Positions 12,459 to 24,356 of a stretch of DNA of 64,000 bases are shown one piece after another. The stretch is from Steromphala cineraria (lineage: Eukaryota > Mollusca > Gastropoda > Trochida > Trochidae): contig OU744721.1 of the NCBI GenBank assembly GCA_916613615.1, forward strand, positions 83,705,060 to 83,769,059. Reading direction: 5' to 3'. The position numbers were made by a program, and so were the translations under genes. Under the pieces are notes generated by a model that saw only the letters and a list, made by a program, of their open reading frames with translations, had not been told where the DNA came from and ran no database searches. The first letter of the stretch is position 1. The number at the start of each line of letters is the position of its first letter.

Positions 12459-14180
12459 CCACACATTGCCATTAGATTTAGAATGACTTCAAGGGACAGT
12501 CTTGTCGGAGAACTTTTTGTGGAAACACAATTCAGGAAGACATCCTAGTTGATACATATAATGTTATTAACACAACCCATTTGATATGTGTTTTCTAGGG
12601 AAACTTTTCTGTTGATTTATATAACATCATTGTAAAGAAGAGCGCACATATGGTTAAAACAGGGGAGGTGAAGCAACTCATCGGTGCCACGAGTGTGCAT
12701 GCATTTTAAATTTTTGCTGCGGCATATCAATTGTTTGAATCTTCAATCATAAAAAGTTTAATAGAAAGTAAAATTGATAAAAGTACATGCAGCGTTATAT
12801 TGTAACATTTCCCAGATAAACACCATCGAGGACCGGAGGGTGATATTACAGAGTATTTAAATCAATCCGGCAGAGGAAATTACCTTATACGGATAGTAAT
12901 GTTCTATGATGCACCACATACGACGTATGTATGATATGATATGCTTCACCGGTGAAAAAACAATCGAAAAGTCAACATATTCGTTGTCGTAATAACAAAA
13001 GTAAATCTGTTTAATGTAGTGAAGATATATCTATTGACTAGGAGCAATAATACAAGATTATATACACAACAAACTACCACAAAACGGATCAACTCGCAGT
13101 CGCTATGTCTGTTCAAACTCGTACAAAAACCAATCATATCAAATAAAAGGTTCGATTTTCAGTAGGCTTACTTTAACAGCTTATATTGAAATAATAAACA
13201 CCTTCAACCCCCTGTTGTTTTCTCGCCTAGGGGCTGTAGAATTCCTCTCCGTCTAGGTGCCCAGGAACTCGGCCCAGGATTACCAGCCATGATTCAGCAC
13301 ACAGATGGACAGCTCTGGGCGAGGAAATAGCTCGGATGTTCCATGTTGCCTATTGGCGAGATTTGAGCTTTTGATCTTCAGATAATGCTATCTTGTCAGT
13401 TGGTTTTAATAACTTTTATGACTTGAAACATTTGGGTCAGTTTGTTGAAGCTTTTGATATGCTATATCAAAGAAATATTTCATATCCATATTTGAAAAGG
13501 ATACATGATGAATTCGTCTATCTTATGAAGGATTCATAATTGATTGATAGTGAGGGCGACAACGGAAATTAATTTTGTTGATAATTCCATTTATCGTTGG
13601 GGCCTGATGTTCTTCTGTTGACAAAAGTAAAATTCACACCTGCCCAATTAATCATATACAGTTGAAATGTTATTTGATAGAATTATTAAAGTAACCACCT
13701 ACGTTAGATCGGATTGATTTACCTTGACGCTGTGGAGGTAACAGTATATGAATAATGTTTTAATACCAGTACAAATGTAGTTTTTTACAATAGGTGTTTG
13801 TTTTTCTTTGGTATTAAGTAATGCAGAGTGCATGAGGTTTAGTGGATAGGTGAAAATAGTCAACGAGCCCCGACTCAGAATGCATTCTCCATCTTAATCC
13901 ACGTATGACTTCACAAAACTAAAACCTTTTTTTTCACATTTTACATTTAGTTCCAAAATTTTACTATAAAAACAATACACTTTTCGGTGCTCACTCATCG
14001 GATATAGGACACAACCTTAGGCAAATCTACCAATGGGTTCATCCGTGCACGTGTATTGGCCATATTTTCCCGACGGCGATACAATTGTGGAGTGCAGGCA
14101 TTTCCACACGTGCACTCTTCGCTTCAACCGTCAAATTAACATCACATGTTTCATGCTGACAATTAAACTTTCTTGATCTG
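12459..14180. other. Intergenic; one GC-richer block
   Basis: Around 13,200-13,395 base composition is more balanced and a plus frame reads ITSHDSAHRWTALGEEIARM then FHVAYWRDLSF and stop. I cannot assign it; it may be transposon-derived. The rest shows nothing. Confidence 0.3.
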
Positions 14181-14242
14181 TGCGCCTAGTCTAGTGGATA
14201 AAAGCGCTGAGTTATGAGTGTTGCATGTTCACGTCCTTCCAA
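14181..14242 (+). mobile_element. tRNA-like sequence, probable SINE head
   Basis: TAGTCTAGTGG at about 14,188 fits the Pol III A-box (TRGYNNARNGG) exactly, and GTTCACGTCC about 40 nt later fits a degenerate B-box. The arms do not close into a full cloverleaf and the flank is A/T-rich, so a tRNA-derived SINE or tRNA pseudogene is more likely than a working tRNA. Confidence 0.45.
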
Positions 14243-15114
14243 AAGTTTATTTTAAAAATTAGACGGTTTTAGATTTGTCGTGCTTGAAGCAATTCATTAG
14301 ACATTATCTTTCTAAAACAAATGTAAAACCCTAACACCCCTTATAGCCGGGATAGTGAAAGAGCATTGGATTCTTAAAAACAATGCACTGTTAACACAAT
14401 AGAGTGACGTCATCACCATGGATTAACTCTAACGAATTGTGAGCTAACACGCATGAAGAAAATAACTTCATAATCTTCAAAATGCAATGTTCTGATTTAT
14501 AACATCTACAACAACTTACGTTTACCAAGATGAATTCTTTCCTTTTAAAGTTTAACAATTATGATACATTTTGAAATAACAGATCAATAATGTTACCAGA
14601 GCGGTTTAATGAAGATGTCTTTATCAACATATGTATCTTTAGCCTACACCTAGAAAATCAGTTTAAGAATATTTATGAGCTTCTCGTTTGAAAGAGGTGA
14701 CATTAAGATTAAGATTTCAAAGGATTCTTCCAAGAAGTGTGCTACCGGGTACTACGCATGTTTTTCTGTGTGTGTTTTGAAACAAATTTCACAATTAATC
14801 AAATTAATCAGGTTTTGTTGCTTTCTATACTATACAATTTATCCCAACTGGACACGTCGACCCGGTGTCTTAAAAGATAGCCTTGATTGTGGATACGTTC
14901 ATACAATAGACTTTCACTTTAATATTATCCAGTCCCTTTCGATAAGCCTCAAGATGCGATTTCCCATATCTTACAATTATTCTACAAAGTGGACTTTGAT
15001 TTGCAAACAGAGCTGATTGTCCTCGCACAATGTTCCCTGATCATGGCTTCCCCCTGTATTCAGAGCCGTGCTAAAAACGGCAGTGTCTTTTTACATTATT
15101 TAATATGAGAAGCT

Positions 15115-15245
15115 CGTTTCATAAAGACGCTCGATCAGGCCGGGAGGGAAGCGCTCCCCTGACAACCACCCAGTTCGGTATCCATGGAGCTAACCGGACT
15201 CGTGTCGTCTGCTTCTCATTCATTCTCCGGTAGCAGACGATCTGT
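15115..15245. other. GC-rich island upstream of TYW3, not recognised
   Basis: A GC-rich block with repeated GGGAGGGAAGCGCTCCCC-like self-complementarity at about 15,140-15,162. The minus-strand frame through it has no recognised domain. It may be a repeat fragment or part of a distal promoter; neither can be shown. Confidence 0.25.
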
Positions 15246-15826
15246 TGTAACATATATCTAGTAACTTTTGCAAGGTGAAGTCGTATTTCCCATGTATGTG
15301 AAATGTGAATTTTTTTTAACACAAAATATATAGGCCTAGCTATTAGATGCCTTAAAGTATAATTATCGAATTGCGTATTTGATAGGCCTATTTCTAAACT
15401 TTCAATGTATTTGTTCTTTTGGCTATTTGTTTTTTTAATTGATTGTTGAAGGTTTAATCAAATCCAATTAGCGAAACGGCAAGATATTTCTTATTATTTT
15501 AATAAATATACATTTAATTAGTATCCGTTTGATATTTCGTCTTAAGAAATCTTTTCACTATAGATAACGCTACCATTTAAAAAAAAGTTGCTTTCCGATA
15601 AAAAAAAATCAGTATTATTGTTCATTTCACATGCACATTTAGCGATTAGAACCTCCGACTTGATAGAACTTGCTAGTATTGGCCAAGAAATAATTTCAAA
15701 ACATCTATTCAAACTTTTGTATTTATTTGGAATTTTAAATATTTAAATGGGAGTAAATAATCGACCAACAGTAATGCTGCACTTGAAGAGAAAATTTTTT
15801 CTTAGCGGGCAACAGGTGAACAAGGG

Positions 15827-15834
15827 GACGTCAC
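15827..15834 (+). promoter_or_regulatory. CRE-like GACGTCAC upstream of TYW3
   Basis: GACGTCAC lies about 57 nt before the TYW3 start codon. It is one base from the palindromic ATF/CREB site TGACGTCA. No TATA box was seen near it. The assignment rests on motif and position only. Confidence 0.25.
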
Positions 15835-15890
15835 TCTAATGCTACAACGTGTCCAGTGCACGAAAACTGTGTACACATGTTGGGAAGAAG

Positions 15891-18800
15891 ATGGAAGCAT
15901 TTGACAAGCAGCGAGAAAACTGTTTCAGTGGCGTCGATCTGAGTAGAAAGGGTTCAGTGGACGCGCCGATTGTTAGTCTCGTCAATCTGATCAATCAGCA
16001 AGACAATTATTTCACAACAAGTTCTTGTTCGGGACGAATAATCGTGTTTGAACAGGTTTGTTTGTTGTTAATGTTGCATTCTTGTACACAGTGTATGAAA
16101 TTAGTTTGAAAATTAGCAAGCCCAAAAGTTGTATTTTGTAAGATATAAAAGGTGAAGTAGAGAAACACCCCAAAATTACCAGCCCTTACCAATAGTTACC
16201 CGGGACCAAAATAAAATGAACCATTCCTTTTAGTTTTAGCATATTGATTATTTAATAGCTACTGAAAAGTTTTTTGAAGCATATCAATATGTTAGCTACA
16301 GCAATATTTTACATGTACCAATACATTCTCTACCCACAGAGATAGTCCCAGTCATAGAATCCTATCTCTTATTGAATTGTGCAATGATAATAGAAAATCT
16401 CCACAAAAATACCCCAATGTTCCTTTCAATTGCTTTACTCACATTAGAATTCAAAAGATTTTGAGACATGATGTGACGTATAGAGATGAGAAAATCTCAC
16501 TAAATTAAGTGTCAACTGATATAAGAAGAATTGACATTGGTTGAGGCCAGCGTATAATTCAACTTTAATCAACAAGTGTTGATTATATTTGTCATAATTT
16601 GATATCAGGGTGAGATTCTGTTTATCATCCAAAATCTTTGTTCAATACTATCATAAGATTTTATTGTAAAACATTTAGCACTTAACACTGCACAATATCT
16701 GAAGATATCCATTGCATACATGGACTTTGGTGTAAAAAAGGCCAATTAAAATTTTGATGTTGATTTAACAAAAAAATGTTGTTTTTTTTCACACAAAGTC
16801 ATATATTATACATGTAGGAGAATGAGTAGAAGTGGAATATTGTCATATGGTCAAATATGTCCATAAATATGAGAACAAAGAAAATGTAATAGATTATTGT
16901 GGCTGTGTGTTTACAGACAGATGGGAACCAGGTCAAGAAAAAAGGCTGCAAGTGGCTGTTGACGTCTCATGATGTCATTAAAGACGGAGATGTGGTAGGA
17001 TTCGGTTATTTGTTGAAATATTCATATGTTTTCATCAACAATATATAAAGCTTAATCTTACTGGTGTTATCCACAAGTCTTAGTTGATAGTACATTACTT
17101 TCGAAAATAGTGAAAAAGATGTTTAAAAAGCTTAAAATTCTGTCAATAATCCAATAGATCCAATTAATTTAGCTGGATGCAATGAATGCTTTACTTGAGG
17201 TGCTGGTATGTTTTCAGATTTTATGAGTGCTTCAATTTCAACTGACAATGTATTCTGAAGCATTCCTACCTTTAGCTGTTGAAAGGGAAAAGAATGGATA
17301 CCCTGTATGTGGAATGTTTAGAAGCTGATATCCCAATGATACCCCTTTCTCAGGAAGAAATGTATGCATGTACCCTTATGCTCTTCTTTCATATAAAGAT
17401 AATCTCCAGTGTATGTTCAACCCGTGACAGAACACCCCAGTGTGTGCATTGTGACGGAGGAAAGGGCTCTGGTTGTAGAGCATCTCTAAAGTGAAGATTT
17501 GATTCACAGCTGCCTTACACAAACTAGATGTCTAGATTGAACCTAACCAATAATTAAAGAGAACTTATTATATGTCACCAGGTGAACAGTCTGAGCCAGC
17601 TGGATGATGATGCTGTCTTCAAGTTTGAACCTCTTGTGCTGCACATCCAGTGTAGAAGTCTGGAGGATGGCCAGAAACTGGTAGGAGCTTTGCAATATGT
17701 TTGCCACTTTATCCACTATATGTTACCATCCCATACACTAGACAAACTAACCCTAAAATATCATTGATACGAATTCAAGGGCAGGGGTTAAAAAAAAAGA
17801 TAGTCAACAAATCTTAGGGCTAAAAAAGTCAGTCAAAGGTGATCAAAGGGTTAAATCCATAAATATCTTAAAATGGCGAACATATTGTAAAGTTGTACCG
17901 ACTGGTAGTATAATATCTATGGTGTTTTACTGTTCTTAGACTTTTCAGTGAGATGTAAACCCCATATTAACAAAAACAATTATTGAAGAAATAGGGGTAT
18001 TGATACTTGAAAATTTTCAGAGATGATTTATCTCAAATAGTGTTAAGGATAAGAGCTAAATTTTCCCGATAGTTGAATAAGAATTAGAGTTGTCATTTAA
18101 AGGGGCAGTAGCACGTTTTTTGATAATTTTATGTTTTAACATTTTCACTGATAATTGTAAGTTAATGCTAAATGTATTATTTTGACAGTGTCAAATATCT
18201 CATTACACTAGCCAAACATCCATAGTCAGAGAACAAAGTATGAAGATTCACATAAAATTCACTGGCGGCCATTTGTAAGAAAAAGGAATCGCATGGCTAA
18301 AGTTTACATTATATATTTGAATTATTACTGCTCCGTTTAGTTTAAATATGTTTTTCAATTGGGACAATTAATTTTCATTTTCCTGACATCACCTTATATT
18401 CCCCCTAAAAACGTGCTACTGCCCCTTTAAATATAGTAAAAATATTGTGATGGTCTGTTGTACTAATCTCTCATTTTATCTTCCATTGAGCTATTGAATG
18501 TACTATTTGTACATACTTGTGCAGTTTAATAAAATTAATTCCTAGAAATTCAGAATATCATATAGCTGCATCAACCCATACTTATTATTTAGGTCCCTAT
18601 CACAGTCCTACTTTATTTAAATGAGAGTATATAAATACTTGCAGTCTAAGAAAACCTAGCCTCAATATTACTTGCTACACTCCGTTTAGCAAGATACAGT
18701 AAAAGGTTGCGTCAGCTGACCTTTCAGCAGCCTATGACCCTGACATCAAACATGAGGTGGCCGAATGGATGTATCTAATCATAAAGCGACTACTAATTGT

Positions 18801-21800
18801 ATTATTTGTTTGAAATTTGAAATTTGAACGTTATGTGCGAATTAAGACTATTGCGACTTTGTAAGATGAGCCCTGATTTGTCAATTCGATAGGTAGACTG
18901 ACGCAACCAGTTACTGCATCTTGCTAGACTCAATATTGGAGTGTAGCAGGTTTTATTGAGGCTAGGTTAACTTAGACTGAAATACTTGATCCATTCTACA
19001 ATCTTGATATCTTGTTTCATCCAATATTATACAACACGTTTCTTCCAGCATGCATGTGCTGTGGCTTCTGGCTTCAGGAACTCGGGGATCACAGTTGGTT
19101 CCAAGGGGAAGATCATCACAGTAAGTTATTATACCCCCGCTACGACGTAGTCGGGGGTATATAGCGCTCCGCGTGTCCGTGCGTGCGTGCGTCCGTCCGA
19201 AATCGTTTCCGGAGCATTACTCAAAAACTATACAACTTAGAAACTTCAAATTTGGTATGGAAGTAGCCTATATGGTGCTGTGGTGCCTTTTAGGGGTTTC
19301 AGCTCAATGGTCCAAATATTTTTTGAAATTTTGACCAAAAACGGTCCGATTTTTGGACTTTGTCTCGTTTCTGGAGCATAACTGAAAAACTATACCACTT
19401 AGAAACTTCAAATTTGGTATGGAAGTAGCCTATATGGTGCTGTGGTGCCTTTTAGGGGTTTCAGCTCAATGGTCCAAATAATTTTTGAAATTTTGACCAA
19501 AAACGGTCCGATTTTTGGACTTTGTCTCGTTTCCAGAGCATAACTGAAAAACTATACCACTTAGAAACTTCAAATTTTGGTATGGAAGTAGCCTATATGG
19601 TGCTGTTGTGCCTTTAAGGGGTTTCAGCTCAATTTTCTGAATAATTTTTTTAATTTTTACCAAAATTGGTCCAATTTTTGGACTTGTGTTGTTTCTGGAG
19701 CATATATAAATACCAAATGACTTGCAGACTTCAAATTTGGTATGGAAGTATATACAGTCGAACCTCGGATACCCAGACTCCGTATATCCGTAAATCTCAC
19801 CTTACGGACAAAGATTTTTCAAACAATGTGTCTATATTTCTTAAGAAAAATGACCCAGTTAACCGGACGATTTGCTATCCGGACGATTTTCACCTGTAAC
19901 TAAAACAAGGTTCGACTGTATAGTGCTGTTGTGCCTAAGCCTTTTAGGGGTAATTCCAGGGTTCCCAGAATTTTATTCAAAAACTACATAGCCGGGGATG
20001 TTTTGAAGTGAAATAGTTTTTAAGGTTGCAAGATCATTGTGTTCAAAGTCATGATCATTCAACGAGTAATTTTCATAAATTTTCAAATTAATGTTACGTG
20101 AAGGCGGTCAAACTACAGGCGGGGGTATGTGAGCCGCGCTCACTTTTGCCTTGTATTATGAAACTAATGTTAAGAAACTTTATATCATTTTCAGGCAGTT
20201 TGATATTTATGTTCAAGCCTTTTGTTATTGCTGAGTACCATCTAAACAACTAGGTATATCAGAAATGAATGTGAATTAACTTTTACTTTGACTTAACTCC
20301 TTGTTAATAATAATAATAATAATAATATGCCATATTTATATAGCGCCCTATTTGGACTATTCTAGTTCACGCTAAGGCGCTTTCAGTTAAGAGTTTATGA
20401 AAATACCTTTCTTGATACTTTTATGTTTTTTAATGATTAAGACTTTGCACTTAACTCATTGTTATGTCCCCTCAAAGCTTTGCGGACATCACAGTGCATC
20501 ACATGCAGTGATCAATCTACAAATATGACCTATGAGTTCAGGGACTCGCTAGCACAATCTTTTGCTGATTAAAATGAGTCAATGTGTAATAGCAATATCA
20601 CCATTAAAAAAAAAAATTGCATTCTGCAACTCACAGCATAATAAATTGTTAGTCCTTTCCAGCTGTTGTGAGTATTTTAAGCAGGAATCGGGGGTAAATT
20701 TATCACTGCACATGCATATATTTCTAGTTTCAAATCATACTATTTTATTCTATTTCAGGCTGTCAGAAGTACTCATTCCTTAGAAGTTCCTCTCTCAAAA
20801 GGGAAAACAATATTGGTCTCAAATGAGGTTGGTATGCTTTTTGGATTTATCAGAACAACACATTTGCCTCATTACAGAGCTTGAGATTTGCAGTGGGCCA
20901 TTCCCTCATGGTTATTGTCAATGACCCTTCTAGTATGATGGCATAATTATAAGATATATAGTATTTGCATTTTAAAAAAAAAATTACATGTGTTATGTGA
21001 ATGTAGAATTAAGGTAATAATGCATTTTTAGCTCATCAGGACTGAAAGTCCAGATGGGCTTATGGCATGGCCCGTCGTCCGGCGTCCGTCCGTCGTCCGT
21101 CGTCCGTCCGTCCGTAAACTTTTGACACTTTCGACTTCTCCTCATGAACCATACACATTAGAGGGCTGAAATTTTGTGTACAAGTACCTTAGCATATGGA
21201 GATTCTAATTTGTAACTTTGGTGACCCTGTGACCCCAAATAGGGTCACAGGGGTCACAACTTTAAAAACCTATTTTCATCTTCTTCTCCAGTTCCAAAAG
21301 GAGTAGAGAGTTAAAAATGATATGTGCAGACTCCTTTGCCAATGGGGATTCCAATTTGTAACTTTGGTGACCCTGTGATCCCAAATAGGGTCACAGGGGT
21401 CACAACCTTAAAAACCTATTTTCATCTTCTTCTCAAGTTCCAAAAGGAGTAGAGAGTTAAAAATTATATGTGCAGACTCCTTGGACAATGGAGATTCTAA
21501 TTTGTAACTTTGGTGACCCTGTGACCCCAAATAGGGTCACAGGGGTCACAACCTTAAAAACCTATTTTCATCTTCTTCTCCAGTTCTAAAAGGACTAGAG
21601 AGTTAAAAACAATATGTGCAGACTCCTTGGACAATGGGGATTCTAAATTGTAGATTTTGTGACCCCATGACCCCAAATAGGGTCACAGGGGTCACAACCT
21701 TAAAAACCTATTTTCATCTTCTTCTCCAGTTCTAAAAGGACTAGAGAGTTGAAAGTGATATGTGCAGACTCCTTGGACAATGGGGATTCTAATTTGAAAC

Positions 21801-23812
21801 TTTTGTGAACCTGTGACCCCAAATAGGGTCACAGGGGTCACAACCTTAAAAACCTATTTTCATCTTCTTCTCCAGTACTAAAAGGACTAGAGAGTTGAAA
21901 GTGATATGTGCAGACTCCTTGGACAATGGGGATTCTAATTTGTAACTTTGTTGACCCTGTGACCCCAAATAGGGTCACAGGGGTCACAACCTTAAAAAAC
22001 TATTTTCATCTTCTTCTCAAGTTCCAAAAGGTCTAGAGTGCTGAAATTATATATGCAGACTCCTTGGCCAATGGGGATTCTAAATTGTAGATTGCGTGAC
22101 CCAATGACCCCAAATTAGATGACAGTCTATGGCAAATTTATTTCTCCTTGGATATTTTAGTGTGGACTTCTTTCACTGTCTGATATTGGCGATCTAGAAA
22201 GTGTTGAATAATAATACATTTGTTTTGTAATTTTTAGCTCATCTGGCCTGTAAGGCCCGATGGGCTTATGGCATGGCATGGTGTCCGGCGTCCGTCCGTC
22301 CGTCCGTCCATCCGTCCATCCGTCCGTAAACTTTGTGGAATTTCGACTTCTTCTCCAGAACCATAAGGCCTAGAAAACTTAAACTTGGTGTACAGACTCC
22401 TTGACTAGTGAGGATTAGAAATTGTAGCTTTGGTGGCCCTGTGGCCCCTAATAAGGGCCACAGGGGCCACGCCCTAAAAAGCTATTTTCATCTTCTTCTC
22501 CAGAACAATAAGGCCTAGAAAGCTGAAACTTTGTGTACAGACTCCTTCACTATTGAGGATTATAAATTGTAGCTTCGGTGGCCCTGTGACCCCTAATAAG
22601 GGCCACAGGGGCCGCGCTCTAAAAACCTATTTTCATCTTCTTCTCCAGAACCATAAAGACTAGAAAGCTGAAACTTTGTGGACAGACTCCTTGACTAGTG
22701 GGGATTATAAATTGTAGCTGTGGTGGCCCTGTGACCCCTAATAAGGGCCACAGGAGCCACACCCTAAAAACCTATTTTCATCTTCTTCTCTAGAAGCATT
22801 AGGCCTAGAAAGCTTAAACATAGTGTACAGACTCCTTGACTAGTGAAGATCGTCCTGTAATCTTATTGTAATCTAGTGACCCGAAGATTTATATTGTTCA
22901 CTTCAAGTTCAGTTTAACAAATTGACCCTTCAAATGTTGGAGTGAGGGCTCCCAAGAAGCACAAGAATTATAAAAAATTAGCAGGACTGCAGTATCTAAA
23001 AGAAAATATCTTCATTGTGTTCATAAATGTCCACGTAGTTAGAGATGTTGGTCCTAATAACCTTATAGATCGCACATTTCATGTGTGTTCAATGTTGTAT
23101 ACTTTCAGTATCTGGCGTTTTTGACGGACTGTGCCAACAGTAAAATGAAAGAAAATTTCACGAGAATACAAAGGTATAGAAACACGATTTCTAACTTCTT
23201 CCAGGGATTACACATATTAGAAATAGATTAGAAATTTCAAAATCAATTGTTATGAATTTTTTTTTCTCTCTTCTCCATTGTTCAATTTATTTTATTCATT
23301 GTTACCTATCAACAGAGCTTCCTGCATAAGCAATGTTAATCTGTACAGGGCTTCAATATGCTTGTACAATACTTTAGTAAAAAAAAGAACTTTTTCCTGT
23401 AAACCCAAAATGCCACAGCTTCTTCATTTAATGAAATTGTGATTGTGTATTGAGGTTGATTGTGTCATGTATAATTTGCAATAAATTCAAATTTGTTAAG
23501 CTTGTGTAAAGATTGATTAACAAAGATTTATACTCTGTGATGGTTGAAATGAATAGAGGATTATATTTATTTTGCAGATTTCATGAAAACTTCAAGGCGA
23601 TGTTGTTCAAGCCAAAAAGTGATACTAGTAAGAGGAAAAAGAAAGAAACAAATGAACACAGACAGAAAACATCTGCAGCAAATCAAGATGGAGGTGATCA
23701 TGAAAAGGGAGATAACTGTGACATTCCCAGAGGGGACCAATCAAATATGGCGAGACTAGATCACAGCAGTGACAGTGATATTGACACTAATCTTCTCTTT
23801 GACGATACGTGA
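15891..23812 (+). CDS. TYW3: tRNA wybutosine-synthesizing protein 3, seven exons
   Basis: TYW3 is the S-adenosylmethionine-dependent N4-methylase of the pathway that turns the 1-methylguanosine at position 37 of tRNA-Phe into wybutosine. Coding exons: 15,891-16,055; 16,917-16,994; 17,582-17,680; 19,049-19,120; 20,759-20,827; 23,109-23,173; 23,578-23,812. All introns are GT-AG and the join stays in frame for 783 nt, 260 aa plus TGA, close to the ~259 aa of the human protein. Family hallmarks appear in order: SGVDLSRKGSVDAPIVSLVN and TTSSCSGRI (exon 1), CKWLLTSHD (2), FKFEPLVLHIQCRSLEDGQ (3), ASGFRNSGITVGSKGK (4), AVRSTHSLEVPL (5), NSKMKENFTRIQRF (6-7). The ATG at 15,891 gives MEAFDKQ, the usual start. 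The C-terminal tail after exon 6 is charged and Lys/Asp-rich, as is common and poorly conserved. Its introns hold at least six repeat elements. Confidence 0.95.
18097..18430 (-). mobile_element. MITE-A copy 2, in TYW3 intron 3
   Basis: 334 bp bounded by TTAAAGGGGCAGTAGCACG and CGTGCTACTGCCCCTTTAA, a near-perfect inverted terminal repeat of about 24 bp with TTAA at both outer ends. Its interior is the reverse complement of the copy at 48,884-49,230. No ORF, so it is nonautonomous. Confidence 0.85.
18643..18978. mobile_element. MITE-B, in TYW3 intron 3
   Basis: About 336 bp with outer inverted repeats AGTCTAAG/CTTAGACT followed inward by AACCTAGCCTCAATA and its complement TATTGAGGCTAGGTT. A second inner palindromic pair (TGCTACACTCC / GGAGTGTAGCA) sits inside each end. 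A fragment or relative occurs at 5057-5136. No coding capacity. Confidence 0.75.
19131..20155 (+). mobile_element. Tandem-core element family 2, in TYW3 intron 4
   Basis: It begins only 10 nt after the exon-4 splice donor. The 5' end is a palindrome, ATACCCCCG...CGGGGGTAT (19,131-19,160), followed by a GCGTGCGTGCGTCCGTCCG tract, then ~161-163 bp units starting near 19,206, 19,369, 19,529 and 19,690 (the last interrupted by another element). The 3' end has GCGGGGGTAT, the inverse of the start, then the hairpin GTGAGCcgcGCTCAC and CTTTTGCC. Architecture resembles bivalve pearl/CvA-type elements with ~160 bp core repeats; that link is from memory of the family. No protein is encoded. Confidence 0.8.
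19755..19918. mobile_element. pogo/Tigger-like MITE nested in the family 2 array
   Basis: 164 bp with inverted termini CAGTCGAACCT / AGGTTCGACTG and TA on both sides (19,753-54 and 19,919-20), the TA target duplication of the Tc1-mariner/pogo group. The termini resemble those of pogo/Tigger elements. It splits the fourth array unit, so it inserted after the array formed. The plus-strand open frame across it is not a gene. Confidence 0.8.
20305..20392 (+). repeat. (AAT)n with conserved ATAGCGCC...AAGGCGCTTT flank
   Basis: Seven or so AAT units (20,305-20,328) are followed by ATTTATATAGCGCCC and AAGGCGCTTT. A similar microsatellite-plus-flank arrangement recurs in many marine invertebrate and fish genomes, so this is probably the end of a dispersed retroelement; the family is not certain. 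Confidence 0.5.
21025..22200 (+). mobile_element. Pearl-like tandem-core element P1, in TYW3 intron 5
   Basis: Starts TTTTTAGCTCATCAGGACTG, a foldback (AGC-CATC-GGACT / AGTCC-GATG-GCT), then a (CGTC)n tract at 21,073-21,115, then about six units of ~147 bp. Each unit carries GTGACCCTGTGACCCC and its near complement GGGTCACAGGGGTCAC, then TTTTCATCTTCTTCTCCAGTT. It ends in a unique segment (GTGTGGACTTCTTTCACTGT... to about 22,200) also found after array P3. No ORF of a transposase or Rep type is present. Confidence 0.8.
22232..22870 (+). mobile_element. Pearl-like tandem-core element P2, in TYW3 intron 5
   Basis: A second head (AGCTCATCTGGCC...GGCCCGATGGGCT) starts right behind P1. It is followed by (CGTC)n at 22,286-22,327 and about three to four ~145 bp units of another subfamily in which the palindrome reads GTGGCCCTGTG(G/A)CCCC / GGGCCACAGGGGCCAC. 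The 3' end looks truncated near 22,860. It lies upstream of TYW3 exon 6 (23,109). Confidence 0.8.
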
Positions 23813-24356
23813 TCATGTGAACCGTTATATCTGAAAATTATTTTTGAATATATGTACATTGTATAACATACACAAATTTTAAGTTAATTGTGTTTTAAAG
23901 GTTTATAAACGTGTTCCATGTGTTTGGGTAATTACATATCTATAGACTTCTCTACAAATCTTAAATTATTTCATACATTATTTAATCAATTAATGTCAGC
24001 TAGGAGTTCTTCCTGTACCAACATGACACTTGATGATGAGGCCTAGAAAAAAAGTATATTGTTTCTGGTCCGTCCGCGTCAGTTTCAAACCCCTGCATCA
24101 AGCCTTTTTACAAGATGTTGACAAGGGAAAAATGGAAATTTAGTGCCGTGGCCTAGATAAAACATTGGAATGCAGGCTCTTAAAATGTCACTCGTTTCTG
24201 TCCGTGAGTGCCTTCAAACCTGCAGTGAAAAAGTTATTCAAAAGTTGTATATATATATATATATTGTTCAATAATAAACAAAATTGGAAATAAGAAAAAA
24301 TCTGCGTTTTAGCATCATTTTTGCCCAAGTCTAAAGGGCAGAAACATTTTTAAATT
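23813..24356. other. TYW3 3' UTR and short spacer
   Basis: No gene. It contains an (AT)n run at about 24,249-24,264 and the first canonical AATAAA downstream of the TYW3 stop codon. Confidence 0.5.
24273..24278 (+). terminator. Candidate TYW3 polyadenylation signal
   Basis: AATAAA 461 nt after the stop codon, the first canonical signal on the plus strand after TYW3, giving a plausible 3' UTR length. Confidence 0.4.

Noticed and set aside
13200..13395. Possible gag- or host-gene fragment
   Set aside because: The protein-like stretch is too short and matches no family I can name; kept only as an unassigned GC-richer block.
14181..14242. Functional tRNA genes here and at 63,930-64,000
   Set aside because: A- and B-box-like sequences are present but the acceptor, anticodon and T arms do not pair well; SINE or tRNA pseudogene is more likely.
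15849..15890. Upstream start for TYW3 in the same frame
   Set aside because: The frame is open back to a GTG, but family members begin at M-(D/E)-A-F-D-K, which is the ATG at 15,891.
19666..19899. 77-codon plus-strand frame inside TYW3 intron 4
   Set aside because: It spans the junction of an array unit and the nested MITE, so it is repeat sequence read by chance.
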